Shown: positions 35,465 through 45,836 of the stretch, piece after piece
How positions within the stretch are numbered: the first letter of the stretch is position 1
Layout: every line of letters starts with the position of its first letter
Assembly: GCA_001899085.1 (NCBI GenBank)
Contig: MKVB01000011.1
Coordinates: 126,134 to 190,133 of the forward strand
Length of the DNA: 64,000 nucleotides
DNA from: Devosia sp. 66-14
GTDB lineage: Bacteria; Pseudomonadota; Alphaproteobacteria; Rhizobiales; Devosiaceae
Reading direction: 5' to 3'
Notes under the pieces: model-generated
What the model was told of the DNA's origin: nothing
The model's input: the letters and a program-made list of their open reading frames with translations, nothing else
The model's database searches: none
Made by a program: the position numbers and the translations under genes

Positions 35465-38400
35465 ATGCCGGTTCGAAAGAGCAAGCGCTTCGGCGTAGCC
35501 AGTGAGATCCCCGAGAGCGCTGACCTGCTGTGGCCCTACGCCAGCACACAATTGCTGGAGGCTCGGGAGATCAAGACGATCGGCGGTCAGGCACGCGCAG
35601 TACTGTCCAAGGCGCTCACCAGCGGTCGCACTCTCGCCTTTGTGGGGAGCGGAGTGTCGAACTGCTACGGCAGAATGACCTGGGCCGAGATGGTTGCGAT
35701 GCTCGATGCCGAGGCCAAGAAGGCGGGGCGGACGCTTCAGCCTGGAAATGGCCGGCCTTGGCACGAGAACCCGCGGATTTCGGGGCTGTGGCAGACCCTC
35801 GAAAGCATCAAATTCAACCCGAACGACGCATCCAGTTCCGCCCTGCTGGTCGATGCCGCGGATCACGCTATCAACATCATCGATCGCATCGCCGAACTCG
35901 GAAGCCTCAGCGTCGAGCCGCAGACCTCCAAAGCTCGCGAGATGATCAAACGGAGCCTGATCGACGATGCGGGCCATATGCGGCGCCTGCTCAAGAACCT
36001 GCAGGTGACCGTCGATCAGGAGGAGAAGCTGGATGGGCTCACCGCAAGGCAGTTGCGCAGCTATTTCTCAGTGGATGTGCTGCGTAAGCTGATCGATGGC
36101 GCGCCGGCATCCGGTCCGGTGCGGCGGTTCGAGTTTGTGCTGAAGCACTACGCGCAAGGCGTCGGCCAGCCCCTACAGGTCAGACACCGTTTCCTTGTCC
36201 CCCTCGTTGCCATGCTCGCCGAGGATTGGGAGGGCTCGCAACGTCCCATGGATCGACTGGAGAGCGCCTTGCAAGGTGCTCCGGAAACAACCCGCCCGCC
36301 TCGGTCGCATTTCGTCGCGCCGGAACGCGACCCGCTCCTGCTGATGTACGATCTGCTCGGCCTGCGGCGGTTTTTCACCACCAACTGGGACCAGGAGATC
36401 GAAAGGCTGTTTGACGACAAGGGGTTGGCCCGTAGGGGCGACGCCGTCCCACTCGATAACGAGCCCGGCGACGACGATGCCAAGCGCCTGGTTGGCAACG
36501 GAGACTCTACCGTGCTGGTGTATGACCAGACCAAGGCCACCCGACTCGCCGCCTTTGCCTCCCAGGACAAACTCACTGGTCCCGGCGTGGCCTACCTACA
36601 CGGCCGGGCGACGCCCAAGGACTCTATCGTCGTCACTGGGAACGACTATCGCAGCCTCTACCTTAAGCGCAGCGACTTTCTCTCGATGTCGCAGGCCGCC
36701 CTTAAGCTCACCTTTGGCGGCAACCCGGTTCTGTTCGTCGGACTGGGAATGGAAGAAGAGGACGTGCTGCGCCCGCTCCGAGAATTCATGAGCGGGTCGG
36801 AAGGTATCGACAACCGTCCAATCGTTGCGATCCTCCCGGCTACGCATGAGATCTCACGGGTCAAGGCGCAGGCCTCGCGCTTACTCAACGATTGCGGCGT
36901 GCTGACCATCCATTATGGGCATGACGCCGCAGGTCTCGGCGACGCCGAGACCTGGCTGCACCAGCGTCATGCAGAGATCAGGAAGGTCGAAAGCGCACTT
37001 ATCGGGCGGCAGCCGGTGGAGACGCCAACGATCACAGCGCCACGCAGCCTCGACGGACTGTCCGTGCGCGAGAACCCGACCTTCGACTTGAGTGAAGAAT
37101 GCCAGCTGCTCAATGAACTGATGAGGGTGGTCAAAGCCTCGGCGGCGAGGGTTGGGCCACAGACGCTCGTCGAGTCCTCGGTCCTGCTCAGCTGCCTGCG
37201 CGAGCTCAAATACCAGCTGCAATCCGGGTTTCTGTGCGCGACCCTGCAACGTATCGCCGACCATCGGGATAACTGGCACGACAACTGGCTGGATACTGAG
37301 GCCAATTGGGAGCCTGAGCCATCGCGCGCGAGAGAGAACGGGCCGAAAGACGGCGTCCCCGTTTATGCCTTCGGCGCCACCTACCTCAAGTCGGGGGCCC
37401 CGGACGAGGACAATATCGAGCTTCGCTTCGACTGGGGGGCGCCATCGCAGACCTTCAACGGACTGGTCGACGCGCTGGAGGCGCACCGCAAGAGCATGGA
37501 ATCGATCAGCGGCGGCGTTGCAACGCAGCACCGAGGCCGCCGTGTCCTGCTACTGGTTGGCAGCCGAGGCGTCGGCCGCGGGCACTTCTTTGCCTCGATG
37601 CGATCGAAGGAGCGAATGGCAAAGCTGCAGGCCGCCCTATGTGGCGTGCAGGATCCTCAGCCTTGGGCCGTGCAGGTCTTCCTCAGTATCGGACAGCGTG
37701 TCGACATAGCTGCAGCGCGTCACAATTTCATGGCGGGGCTCGAGGACTTTCTCAGGCGGCGAGGTGATCTGGGCCCCCAGGTCAAGTTGTCCAGCGTCAT
37801 CAACGACCGGTTAGGTGACCTGCTGTCGATCGCTGCGCATTCGGACAAGGCGGGGCGGATGGTGGTGGTCTTCAACTCTCTCGACCTCTGGTTCGACCCG
37901 TCGGGGCGAGGCAAGAATGGGGTGATCGACGAATTCCTGGTTCAGATTTTCGGCAAGCAAAGCCGATCCCTGCCGATGGACGTGATCGTCGTCGCAGGCG
38001 CCCGCACCCTTCCGCACATCTTCGGAACGGTAGCGAAGGTGGAGTCGAACAAGCCTTTCAAGAAGCGATCGCTGATGGCGGAGTATGATGAGTTTCGGCC
38101 CTGGGAGGTGAGGAAGCCGGGTCTGAGCCTTGCGGATCATCGCGCTCTCGATCGCAGGCGGACAGCGTTGGGCGTGGATAGCTTCTATGCTACGTCGGCC
38201 CGTCAACCAACGACGGGGCTTTCGTCGTTCGGCCAGCCGGTGATGAGTGGGGCGGAGGAGTACGGCAACGAAAACTACTTCCACATTCTGCGGCCGGCGC
38301 GCGCCTCGATCGTCTTGTCGGCCTTCATGCCGGAACTGACGGGAGCCTATATCGCCGCCATCCTTCAGCACGCGGGGCTTGCGAAGGTGATGCCGGCTCC

Positions 38401-40510
38401 GGGTGGCTCGGCCGTTCCGCTGGCGCAACTGACCGGGCTGGACCAGACCAGCATCGCGCCGCTGTTGATGGACAGCTCGGATGGTCACCGGACGGGCAAG
38501 GACATCATCCGCAAGTATGTCGAGCACCTCATGGCGCGCCGGATCATCCGGGCGGCACCTGCCGACATCGACCAGATGGTCGAACTGGTGGATGGAAAGT
38601 TCAAGGGCCTGTTCGAGATGGTGGAAAGACAGCGCTACGCGTTGAGCCTCTTGGGCGCCTGCGCGGACGAGATCGTCAAGGGCACTTGCCCCGACGATCC
38701 GTATGAGGAGACGCTTCGAAAGCTCTACGAATTCGTAGAGCGCTTCCGCAGGGATCTGGAAACGATCGACAGGCGAGATCGCGAGGCCACAGTTATCCGA
38801 CTCTGCCTCGACGAATTCCGCCGGCGACACGAGCGCGGTGGCGAGCCGCTGCCGCTGCCAATGGATGCAAAGCTGGCGGAGCTGATCCAGAAAGACAATC
38901 CGCTGTTCAACCTGCAGCACACCCTGCTGTGGCACCTGGCGGCTTTTGGTCAGGCGGTGCGGTTCGACATTATCCTGGACAGCCCGGAAATTCAGCGGGC
39001 CGCGAGGCGAGCATTCAGGAAGCCGCCCTCTGAGAGCGATGTGATCAAGCTCATCGGCTATGCGATTAGGCTGCTGGTCTATCGCTGCCTGGTACTGCCT
39101 CTGGATCGCCGCGGCGAACCCAAGTTCGAGAACCGTCGCTACGGCACGCATCGCTCGATGCAGCTCTACGTGCTGAGGTGGCTGGGCTCACCGCCATTCG
39201 AGTTCCAGGAAGTGAATCAGTTCACTGTCACAAGCTACCTGAATCAGCCCAAGGATATGCCGCGCCTGAAGAGACGGACCCACGTGGACCTTCGTCGGAC
39301 AATTTCAGCGTTCATCGGCTTTCCGGACATTGATGGTGAGCTGGCTAAGGATGCGGATCGCCGCGTCAGGTCGAGCGTCACTCCCGACCGCGGGGACGAT
39401 GCGGTCCGTGACGCGAACCGGGAAAGGGCTTCCACAGCCATCTCCACCATGCGCAGCGTTTACTCGGTGGCGTCGATCGCGAGATTGGGTAGCCTCGAAG
39501 GTGATCTTATCGAGACCCAGGATGGCTCAGGCCTGTTCACCGAGCACAACCGTCAGGTGCGCTGGCTGCTACTCAAGAACAGTGTCAGCAAGGACGGACT
39601 GCTGTCCATTGACGACATCGTCTGGGCGCTGAACGAGTGCGGCGTAATGAGCCACATTCGGGGGCATCTGAGCGACGCCAACGTGCTATTCGATGTCGCC
39701 GAGCGCGCCGCATGCCGTATCGAGTCACACCCGAACGCCCCATTGCGGTCCCGCATTTTTCTCAATCGCGCGATTGTCATGATCGAGCAGGGGCGAGGCA
39801 AAGATGTCGGTCCGCGGCTGGACGCCATCGCTAACAATGCGCGCGAGAACAAGATCATCCGCCAGCTTGCCACAGGAATGGGTGCGCTGATTGACCATCT
39901 AGCGGGCCGCACGGAGATCGCCGAGGCCGTCTATACGAAGACCGTCGAGCTGCTCGAGGAGTGGGACAGGCCGCGGTCGGCGAGCTTCTTTTCCCGCCAT
40001 CTGGGGAACTTGCTGAATTCCAGGCGAACCGAGTCTGCGATGATCGAGGCCCGGCGTCGGCTGGAGGCAAGCATCACGATGGCAGAGGAAGGTGGGCACC
40101 AGGATGTCATGCATGAGGCATTGGCCGCGTTGGCGGGCCTGCAGATCAACCAAGGCGAAGCCCGCTCGTCCGACGTGCTCGCGCATCTGCTCACTGCGGA
40201 GAATTACGCCCGACGGGTCGGGATGTCTCGCCTCGTTCTCGAAGTCCACCTGCATCGCGGGCGCTTCCACATGATGGGAGGCGACCTGACCAGAGCGGTC
40301 GAGGAATTCTCAGAGGCGCTTCGGCTCGCGGTCGGAAATCGTCACAAGCTGCGGGTGATCTCGGCTCTGACTTACCTCGCGGAAGCGCTTTCCAAGACCT
40401 CGGCGCGGTCCGGCTGCGGGGCACTGCTGGACCTGGCGACCACGATGGCGCAGTCGACCGACTACTTCACGGGGCTGGCCCGAGCGCAGAGGCTGAGAAT
40501 GGCGATTTAG
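35465..40510 (+). CDS. SIR2-STAND NTPase-TPR protein, candidate antiphage NADase
   Basis: 1681 residues. Residues ~45-470 are a SIR2-like NAD-hydrolase domain: VGSGVS at 60-65, TTNWD with Asn307, catalytic-type His379 in YLHG, and VGLGMEEEDVL at 425-435. Residues ~690-1000 look like a STAND P-loop NTPase. Its Walker A is GSRGVGRG (699-706), with Arg705 where Lys is expected, and its Walker B is VVVFNSLDLW ending at Asp807. A winged-helix-like linker follows, then TPR-like helical repeats from ~1430 to the end (for example AVYTKTVELLEEW, AVEEFSEALRLA). Family knowledge: SIR2-STAND proteins such as Avs5 sense phage proteins and deplete NAD+. The start at 35465 follows GGGAGGAG; the frame from 35384 has no good site. 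No signal peptide, so it is cytoplasmic. Lower G+C than its neighbours suggests transfer. Confidence 0.85.
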   Translation: MPVRKSKRFGVASEIPESADLLWPYASTQLLEAREIKTIGGQARAVLSKALTSGRTLAFVGSGVSNCYGRMTWAEMVAMLDAEAKKAGRTLQPGNGRPWHENPRISGLWQTLESIKFNPNDASSSALLVDAADHAINIIDRIAELGSLSVEPQTSKAREMIKRSLIDDAGHMRRLLKNLQVTVDQEEKLDGLTARQLRSYFSVDVLRKLIDGAPASGPVRRFEFVLKHYAQGVGQPLQVRHRFLVPLVAMLAEDWEGSQRPMDRLESALQGAPETTRPPRSHFVAPERDPLLLMYDLLGLRRFFTTNWDQEIERLFDDKGLARRGDAVPLDNEPGDDDAKRLVGNGDSTVLVYDQTKATRLAAFASQDKLTGPGVAYLHGRATPKDSIVVTGNDYRSLYLKRSDFLSMSQAALKLTFGGNPVLFVGLGMEEEDVLRPLREFMSGSEGIDNRPIVAILPATHEISRVKAQASRLLNDCGVLTIHYGHDAAGLGDAETWLHQRHAEIRKVESALIGRQPVETPTITAPRSLDGLSVRENPTFDLSEECQLLNELMRVVKASAARVGPQTLVESSVLLSCLRELKYQLQSGFLCATLQRIADHRDNWHDNWLDTEANWEPEPSRARENGPKDGVPVYAFGATYLKSGAPDEDNIELRFDWGAPSQTFNGLVDALEAHRKSMESISGGVATQHRGRRVLLLVGSRGVGRGHFFASMRSKERMAKLQAALCGVQDPQPWAVQVFLSIGQRVDIAAARHNFMAGLEDFLRRRGDLGPQVKLSSVINDRLGDLLSIAAHSDKAGRMVVVFNSLDLWFDPSGRGKNGVIDEFLVQIFGKQSRSLPMDVIVVAGARTLPHIFGTVAKVESNKPFKKRSLMAEYDEFRPWEVRKPGLSLADHRALDRRRTALGVDSFYATSARQPTTGLSSFGQPVMSGAEEYGNENYFHILRPARASIVLSAFMPELTGAYIAAILQHAGLAKVMPAPGGSAVPLAQLTGLDQTSIAPLLMDSSDGHRTGKDIIRKYVEHLMARRIIRAAPADIDQMVELVDGKFKGLFEMVERQRYALSLLGACADEIVKGTCPDDPYEETLRKLYEFVERFRRDLETIDRRDREATVIRLCLDEFRRRHERGGEPLPLPMDAKLAELIQKDNPLFNLQHTLLWHLAAFGQAVRFDIILDSPEIQRAARRAFRKPPSESDVIKLIGYAIRLLVYRCLVLPLDRRGEPKFENRRYGTHRSMQLYVLRWLGSPPFEFQEVNQFTVTSYLNQPKDMPRLKRRTHVDLRRTISAFIGFPDIDGELAKDADRRVRSSVTPDRGDDAVRDANRERASTAISTMRSVYSVASIARLGSLEGDLIETQDGSGLFTEHNRQVRWLLLKNSVSKDGLLSIDDIVWALNECGVMSHIRGHLSDANVLFDVAERAACRIESHPNAPLRSRIFLNRAIVMIEQGRGKDVGPRLDAIANNARENKIIRQLATGMGALIDHLAGRTEIAEAVYTKTVELLEEWDRPRSASFFSRHLGNLLNSRRTESAMIEARRRLEASITMAEEGGHQDVMHEALAALAGLQINQGEARSSDVLAHLLTAENYARRVGMSRLVLEVHLHRGRFHMMGGDLTRAVEEFSEALRLAVGNRHKLRVISALTYLAEALSKTSARSGCGALLDLATTMAQSTDYFTGLARAQRLRMAI

Positions 40511-40572
40511 CAGGCGCCGCCAGCGTCGCGAGTCGGAACCTGCCAGCCCTGCGAAGCTCATCTCATGATCGT

Positions 40573-41805
40573 TTACAGCCGATCCTTGAAAACCTCGCCG
40601 CCGCGCATGATCAGCGGCATATGGGCGCCATCGTCCTGCAAGCGGGTGATGTCGGTCAGCGGGTCGCCGTCGACGACGATCAGGTCGGCATGGGCGCCGG
40701 CGGCGATGGTGCCGATCTCTTCGGTCATCCGGCAGAGGTCAGCGCCGACGGTGGTGGCGGAGCGGATGATCTCGGCCGGGGTCAGCACCTTGGCGAGCAG
40801 CTCGAACTCCATGCAGTGGTACTTGCGCAAGCCGCCGAGCAGGTCCGAGCCGAAGGCCATGGGCAGGCCCGCGTCGCGCATGATGGCGAGCGAGTTGAGC
40901 CCGCCCGCGCGCACCACCTCGATCTTTTCGAACTCGGCCGGGCCGAGGCCCAGCGCCTTGCCTTCGAGCCACAGCGCGTCATAGGCGACGAGGGTGGGGA
41001 CGGCGATGCAGCCCTTCTCGGCCGCGAGTTTCGCCGTCTCGGCGCTGATCAGGTTGCAGTGCTCGAGCGAGTGGACGCCCAGTTCGACGCAGCGGCGGAT
41101 GGCGGCGTCGGTATAGACATGGGCCGAGACGTAGAGCCCGGCATTCTCGGCTTCCTCGACCATGGCGAGGATCTCCTCGCGCGAATACTGGATCGAGTGG
41201 ATCGGGTCGTTGGGCGAGGAGACGCCGCCATTGGCCATCACCTTGATGAAGTTGGCGCCCTCCTTGATCATGGTGCGGCAGGCCGTGCGCACCGCATCGA
41301 CGCCATCGGCGATGTAGCCCATCGAGCCCAGCCGGTCCGACATCATGCCGGGGCGGTCGTCGGTGCGCTTGCGCAAGTCGGCATGGCCGCCGGTGGTGGT
41401 GAGACCCTTGCCGCAGATGACGATGCGCGGCCCGTCGATCAGCCCTTCCTCGATGCCGCGGACGAGGCCGTGATCGGCGCCGCCGAGGTCGCGGATGGTG
41501 GTGAAGCCGCGCTGCAGCGTTTCTTCCATGACGCGCGCGGCGCGCAGGCCCGCGAGCGAGGAGGGGGCGATCATGTTGCCCCAGAGGTCGAGCGTTTCGG
41601 CCACCACATGCATGTGGCAATCGATCAGCCCGGGCATCAGGGTGCGGCCGCCGAGGTCGATGACGCGCGCGTCGGACGGGGCGGCGATACCGGCGCCGAC
41701 TTCGGCGATACGGCCATCGCGCACCAGCACGGCCAGCCCCTCGCGCAGCACGCCCTGGGCGGGATCGAGGACGCGGCCATTGGTGAAAAGCGTCGTCTGA
41801 GGCAT
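40573..41805 (-). CDS. metal-dependent amidohydrolase (prolidase/imidazolonepropionase-like)
   Basis: 410-residue amidohydrolase-superfamily enzyme. Visible metal ligands are HxH in DCHMHV (near residue 63), the Lys in NFIKVMANGG that is usually carboxylated, His in SAHVYT and SLEHCN, and Asp in FGSDLLGG. The subgroup with KVMANGG(V) includes Xaa-Pro and N-acyl-amino-acid hydrolases. It lies at the 3' end of a peptide-type ABC transport cluster, so a dipeptide or N-substituted amino acid is a likely substrate (inference). It is separated from the OppF gene by a 125-base palindromic repeat. Ribosome site is weak. Confidence 0.88.
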   Translation of the reverse strand: MPQTTLFTNGRVLDPAQGVLREGLAVLVRDGRIAEVGAGIAAPSDARVIDLGGRTLMPGLIDCHMHVVAETLDLWGNMIAPSSLAGLRAARVMEETLQRGFTTIRDLGGADHGLVRGIEEGLIDGPRIVICGKGLTTTGGHADLRKRTDDRPGMMSDRLGSMGYIADGVDAVRTACRTMIKEGANFIKVMANGGVSSPNDPIHSIQYSREEILAMVEEAENAGLYVSAHVYTDAAIRRCVELGVHSLEHCNLISAETAKLAAEKGCIAVPTLVAYDALWLEGKALGLGPAEFEKIEVVRAGGLNSLAIMRDAGLPMAFGSDLLGGLRKYHCMEFELLAKVLTPAEIIRSATTVGADLCRMTEEIGTIAAGAHADLIVVDGDPLTDITRLQDDGAHMPLIMRGGEVFKDRL

Positions 41806-41862
41806 CGGAGATAACTCTCTATGTAATTAGGGCAGGTGGCTTGGGATGGTTCTGCGCGGGAA

Positions 41863-41986
41863 GGGTACCCCCCACCCTGTCCCTCCCCCGCAAGGGGGGA
41901 GGAGACGCTCACACCGGCGTCAGTGTTTTGGTCTCCCTCCCCCTTGCGGGGAGGGGACAGGGGGAGGGGGTGCTCTGTGCGCACCG
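41863..41986. repeat. palindromic intergenic element, GC-rich, copy 1
   Basis: Two ~40-base arms (about 41865-41905 and 41931-41973) form a long inverted repeat rich in CCCTCCCCC/GGGGGAGGG. The spacer includes CAGTGTTTTGG. Copy 2 at 46853-46977 is the same element in opposite orientation, including the outer GTGCGCACAGAG word and the spacer. It could fold into a long RNA hairpin between the OppF and amidohydrolase genes; it also makes spurious open frames. Confidence 0.85.
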
Positions 41987-42024
41987 GCTGGTGAGGAAAA
42001 TTGTCGCCACCTGCGAGGACCTCT

Positions 42025-42985
<961 letters not shown>

Positions 42986-42999
<14 letters not shown>

Positions 43000-43987
43000 G
43001 CTCCCAGCAGGCGGCGAAGTGGCCGGGCCGCTTTTCCTCTAGGGGTGGCCGCTCCTCATGGCAGCGGGCCGAGGCGCGCGGGCAGCGCGGGGCGAAGGCG
43101 CAGCCCTTGGGCAAGTCCCAGGGCGGCGGCACGGTGCCGGCGATATCGACCAGCCGCTCGGTGGCGGGCCGGCCGGCGACCGGGCGGGGGATCGCCCCCA
43201 TCAGGCCCAGCGTGTAGGGGTGGATCGGGTGCTCGAACAGGTCGTAGACGCTGGCTTCCTCGACGCGGCGGCCGGCATACATCACCACCACCCGGTCGGC
43301 GACTTCCGCCACCACGCCGAGATCGTGGGTGATCAGCACCAGAGCGGTGCCGAGCCGCTTCTGCAGGTCGGAAATCAGCCCGAGGATCTGCGCCTGCACG
43401 GTGACATCGAGCGCCGTGGTCGGTTCGTCCGCGACGAGGATTTTCGGGTCGCAGGCCAGCGCCAGGGCGATCATGGCGCGCTGGCGCTGCCCGCCGGAGA
43501 GTTCATGCGGGAACTGCTTCGCCCGGCGGGCCGGGTCGGGCATCTGCACCAGCTGCAGCGTTTCGATGGCTCGCGCCATCGCCGCCTTGTGGGCGAGCTT
43601 TTTATGCCGGCGCACCGACTCGGCGATCTGCTCGCCGATGGTCAGCACCGGGTTCAGCGCGGTCAGTGGCTCCTGGAAGATCATGGCGATCTCGACGCCG
43701 CGCAGGTCTTCCACCCGGCGCTCCGGCATGGCGAGGAAATCCTCGCCATTGATCTCGATGCTGCCCTTGCTGGCGCTCGCGGCGTCGGGCAGCAGGCGGA
43801 GCAGCGACAAAGCCGTCATCGACTTGCCGCAGCCCGATTCCCCGACGATGCACAGCGTCTCGCCGCGCTCGACGGTCAGCGCCATGTCGGCGACGACAGG
43901 ATACGAGCCGCGATCGCCGCGGATCCGGATCTCCAGGTCTTTTACGGCAATCGCCGCGCCGACCGTGCTCGTCGCCAACTGCGCCAC
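42986..43987 (-). CDS. peptide ABC transporter ATPase, DppD/OppD type
   Basis: 333-residue ATPase. Walker A is GESGCGKS, Q-loop MIFQEPLTALNPVLTI, signature LSGGQRQR, Walker B ILVADEPTTALD and H-loop LITHDLGVV. The C-terminal Cys motif is GCAFAPRCPRASARC. The start appears to be GTG at 43987, three bases after the stop of the deacylase gene, so the two are coupled. With the OppF gene it powers import of a peptide-like solute. Confidence 0.93.
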
Positions 43988-43990
43988 CCG

Positions 43991-44938
43991 TTACTGCTCC
44001 GCGCCGTCGAGATTGCCGACCATGAAGCCGTAATCGCCGGCTTCCACCAGGTTGCGGCTCAGATGCTGCATCACCATGATGCCGTTCTCGAACGGGGTCG
44101 GGATCTCCTCGATGGTCTCGAAATCATAGGGGCTGACGACGCGGCCGAGCAGCTGCCCGCCCTTGATGATCTCGCCATTGGCGGGGCAGAGCGGCTCGAG
44201 CCAGCCGCCATGCTTGGGGCGGATGCCGACCAGCTCGCCGACCACCACCTGCTTGGGCGGAGCCACGACGTCGCCGGCGATGACGCCGAGATAGCGCAGC
44301 TGGTTGAGCATGCCGTCGACGGTGCGCTTCACATAGGGGCCCTGGTCGACGATGCCGCCGCCGAGCTCGATGGTGGTCACCTTCATTTCCGGCCGACGGT
44401 CGATGGTCACCGTTTTGGTGGTGCCCGAATAGAGCGTGCCGGTCTTGCCGGTGGTCGGGCGGTAGAGCAACTTCGAGCCGAAGGCGCGCGACAGGCCCTC
44501 GTCGCTCCAGATGTAGACGTAGTCGACGGTCGGGCGATCGGTGCCCGAGTGGAGATCGATATTGGCGTCGAGCTTGTCGAAATAGTCACGCGAGAGCGCG
44601 AAGGCGAGCTGCTGGGTATAGTTGCCGCGATCGTCGCCGGGGAATTCGCGGTTGAGGTTCAGCTCGTCGAGCGGGGTGAAGCGGTGGTTCACCGCGAAGG
44701 CCTTGGGGTTGGCGACCGGCAGCAGCAGGATGCGGCCCTTGAGCGGCATGTCCTTGAGGATGCGGTAGAGATCGAGGATGGCCTGCGAGCCGGCATTCTC
44801 GTTGCCGTGGATGGAGGCAGAGATGCCAACCGTCGGGCCATCCTGTTCGCCGACCAGTTCGTGGATGAACAGCACGGCATCGCTGCCATCGGCGTGAGTG
44901 GTGAACTTGGGCCTCAGCTTGTTGATCTGCTTGACCAT
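43991..44938 (-). CDS. succinylglutamate desuccinylase/aspartoacylase-family deacylase
   Basis: 315-residue zinc hydrolase of the M14-like AstE/AspA family. HGNENAG supplies zinc ligands His and Glu (near residue 44), DLHSGTD the second His, and TIELGGG the catalytic Glu region. The C-terminal half is a beta domain like biotinyl-type sandwiches, typical of the ectoine- and N-acyl-amino-acid-cleaving branch. It sits inside the transporter operon between permease and ATPase genes, so it likely cleaves an acyl or amide bond of the imported solute. The ATG at 44938 follows AAGGACGA. The ~55-base gap to the permease gene holds nothing notable. Confidence 0.88.
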   Translation of the reverse strand: MVKQINKLRPKFTTHADGSDAVLFIHELVGEQDGPTVGISASIHGNENAGSQAILDLYRILKDMPLKGRILLLPVANPKAFAVNHRFTPLDELNLNREFPGDDRGNYTQQLAFALSRDYFDKLDANIDLHSGTDRPTVDYVYIWSDEGLSRAFGSKLLYRPTTGKTGTLYSGTTKTVTIDRRPEMKVTTIELGGGIVDQGPYVKRTVDGMLNQLRYLGVIAGDVVAPPKQVVVGELVGIRPKHGGWLEPLCPANGEIIKGGQLLGRVVSPYDFETIEEIPTPFENGIMVMQHLSRNLVEAGDYGFMVGNLDGAEQ

Positions 44939-44993
44939 CGTTTGTCGTCCTTAGTCCGTTAAAGCGTTTTCTTGGTGTTAGGTTTGCTTGGTG

Positions 44994-45836
44994 TCACTTG
45001 GCGCGGGTGAGCTGGCGCGGATCGAGGATGTCCCTCAGCCCGTCTCCCAAGAGGTTGAAGCCGAGCACGGTCACCATGATGGTGGCCCCGGCGATGATGG
45101 AGAGCCACGGCTCGTCGCGGATGAAGCGGGTGCCGTAGGACAGGGTCCAACCCCAGGTCGGGGTCGGCGGCGGCAGGCCGAAGCCGAGAAAGCTCAGCGC
45201 CGATTCAATGATCACCGCGGTGCCGAGCCCGAGCGAAGCGAGGACGATGATCGGCCCCAGCGTATTGGGGAGGATTTCCATGAACAGGATGCGCGGCCAG
45301 CTGGCGCCGAGCGCCTTGGCGGCCTGCACGTAGTTCTGCTCGCGCAGCACCAGCGTCGTCGCACGCACGACGCGGGCATATTCGGTCCAGGTGACGGCGA
45401 TGATGGCGGCCGAGATGTTGACGATGCCCGGCCCCAGCACCGCGACGATGGCAAGGGTCAGCACCACGGCGGGAAAGCCGAGGAACACATCGGTGATCCG
45501 CATCAGCAGCATATCGACCCAGCCGCCGAAATAGCCGGCGGCGAGCCCGACGCTGGTGCCGATCAGCGCCGCCACGGTCACCGAGATGATGCCGATGGAG
45601 AGCGAAATGCGCGCTCCGAAGATCAGCCGGCTCCACAGGTCGCGCCCGAGGTTGTCGGTGCCCAGCCAATGGACCTCCGAGGGGAGCGAAAAGCGGTTGC
45701 GCATATCGGGCTGATCGACGCCGTGCGTGGCGAGCAGCGGGGCGAACACGGCGAGGAACACCAGCGTGAGGATGATCAGGCCGCCGATCACCAGCGAAGG
45801 ATTGCGCAGGGGTTTGGGAATCCGCATGGCGCTCAT
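44994..45836 (-). CDS. peptide ABC transporter permease, DppC/OppC type
   Basis: 280-residue permease with six hydrophobic segments. Helix 1 is LVIGGLIILTLVFLAVFAPL. Family motif is GTDNLGRDLWSRLIFGARISL, EAA loop EQNYVQAAKALGASWPRI, and C-terminus GDGLRDILDPR. The start ATG at 45836 overlaps the stop of the DppB gene (ATGA). The in-frame stretch upstream, to 46256, is a shadow within the other permease. Confidence 0.93.
   Translation of the reverse strand: MSAMRIPKPLRNPSLVIGGLIILTLVFLAVFAPLLATHGVDQPDMRNRFSLPSEVHWLGTDNLGRDLWSRLIFGARISLSIGIISVTVAALIGTSVGLAAGYFGGWVDMLLMRITDVFLGFPAVVLTLAIVAVLGPGIVNISAAIIAVTWTEYARVVRATTLVLREQNYVQAAKALGASWPRILFMEILPNTLGPIIVLASLGLGTAVIIESALSFLGFGLPPPTPTWGWTLSYGTRFIRDEPWLSIIAGATIMVTVLGFNLLGDGLRDILDPRQLTRAK

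Noticed and set aside
34406-40510. Prophage or integrative element carrying the SIR2-STAND pair
   Set aside because: No integrase, tRNA attachment site or flanking direct repeat was seen; only lower G+C supports transfer.
40511-40572. Rho-independent terminator after the SIR2-STAND gene
   Set aside because: No convincing stem plus T-run in the 62-base gap.
41866-41985. CRISPR-like array of CCCTCCCCC repeats
   Set aside because: It is a single inverted repeat with one spacer, not regularly spaced direct repeats, and no cas genes are nearby.
43058-44962. 634-codon plus-strand frame opposite the ATPase and deacylase genes
   Set aside because: Antisense shadow without recognisable motifs; the minus-strand genes are certain.
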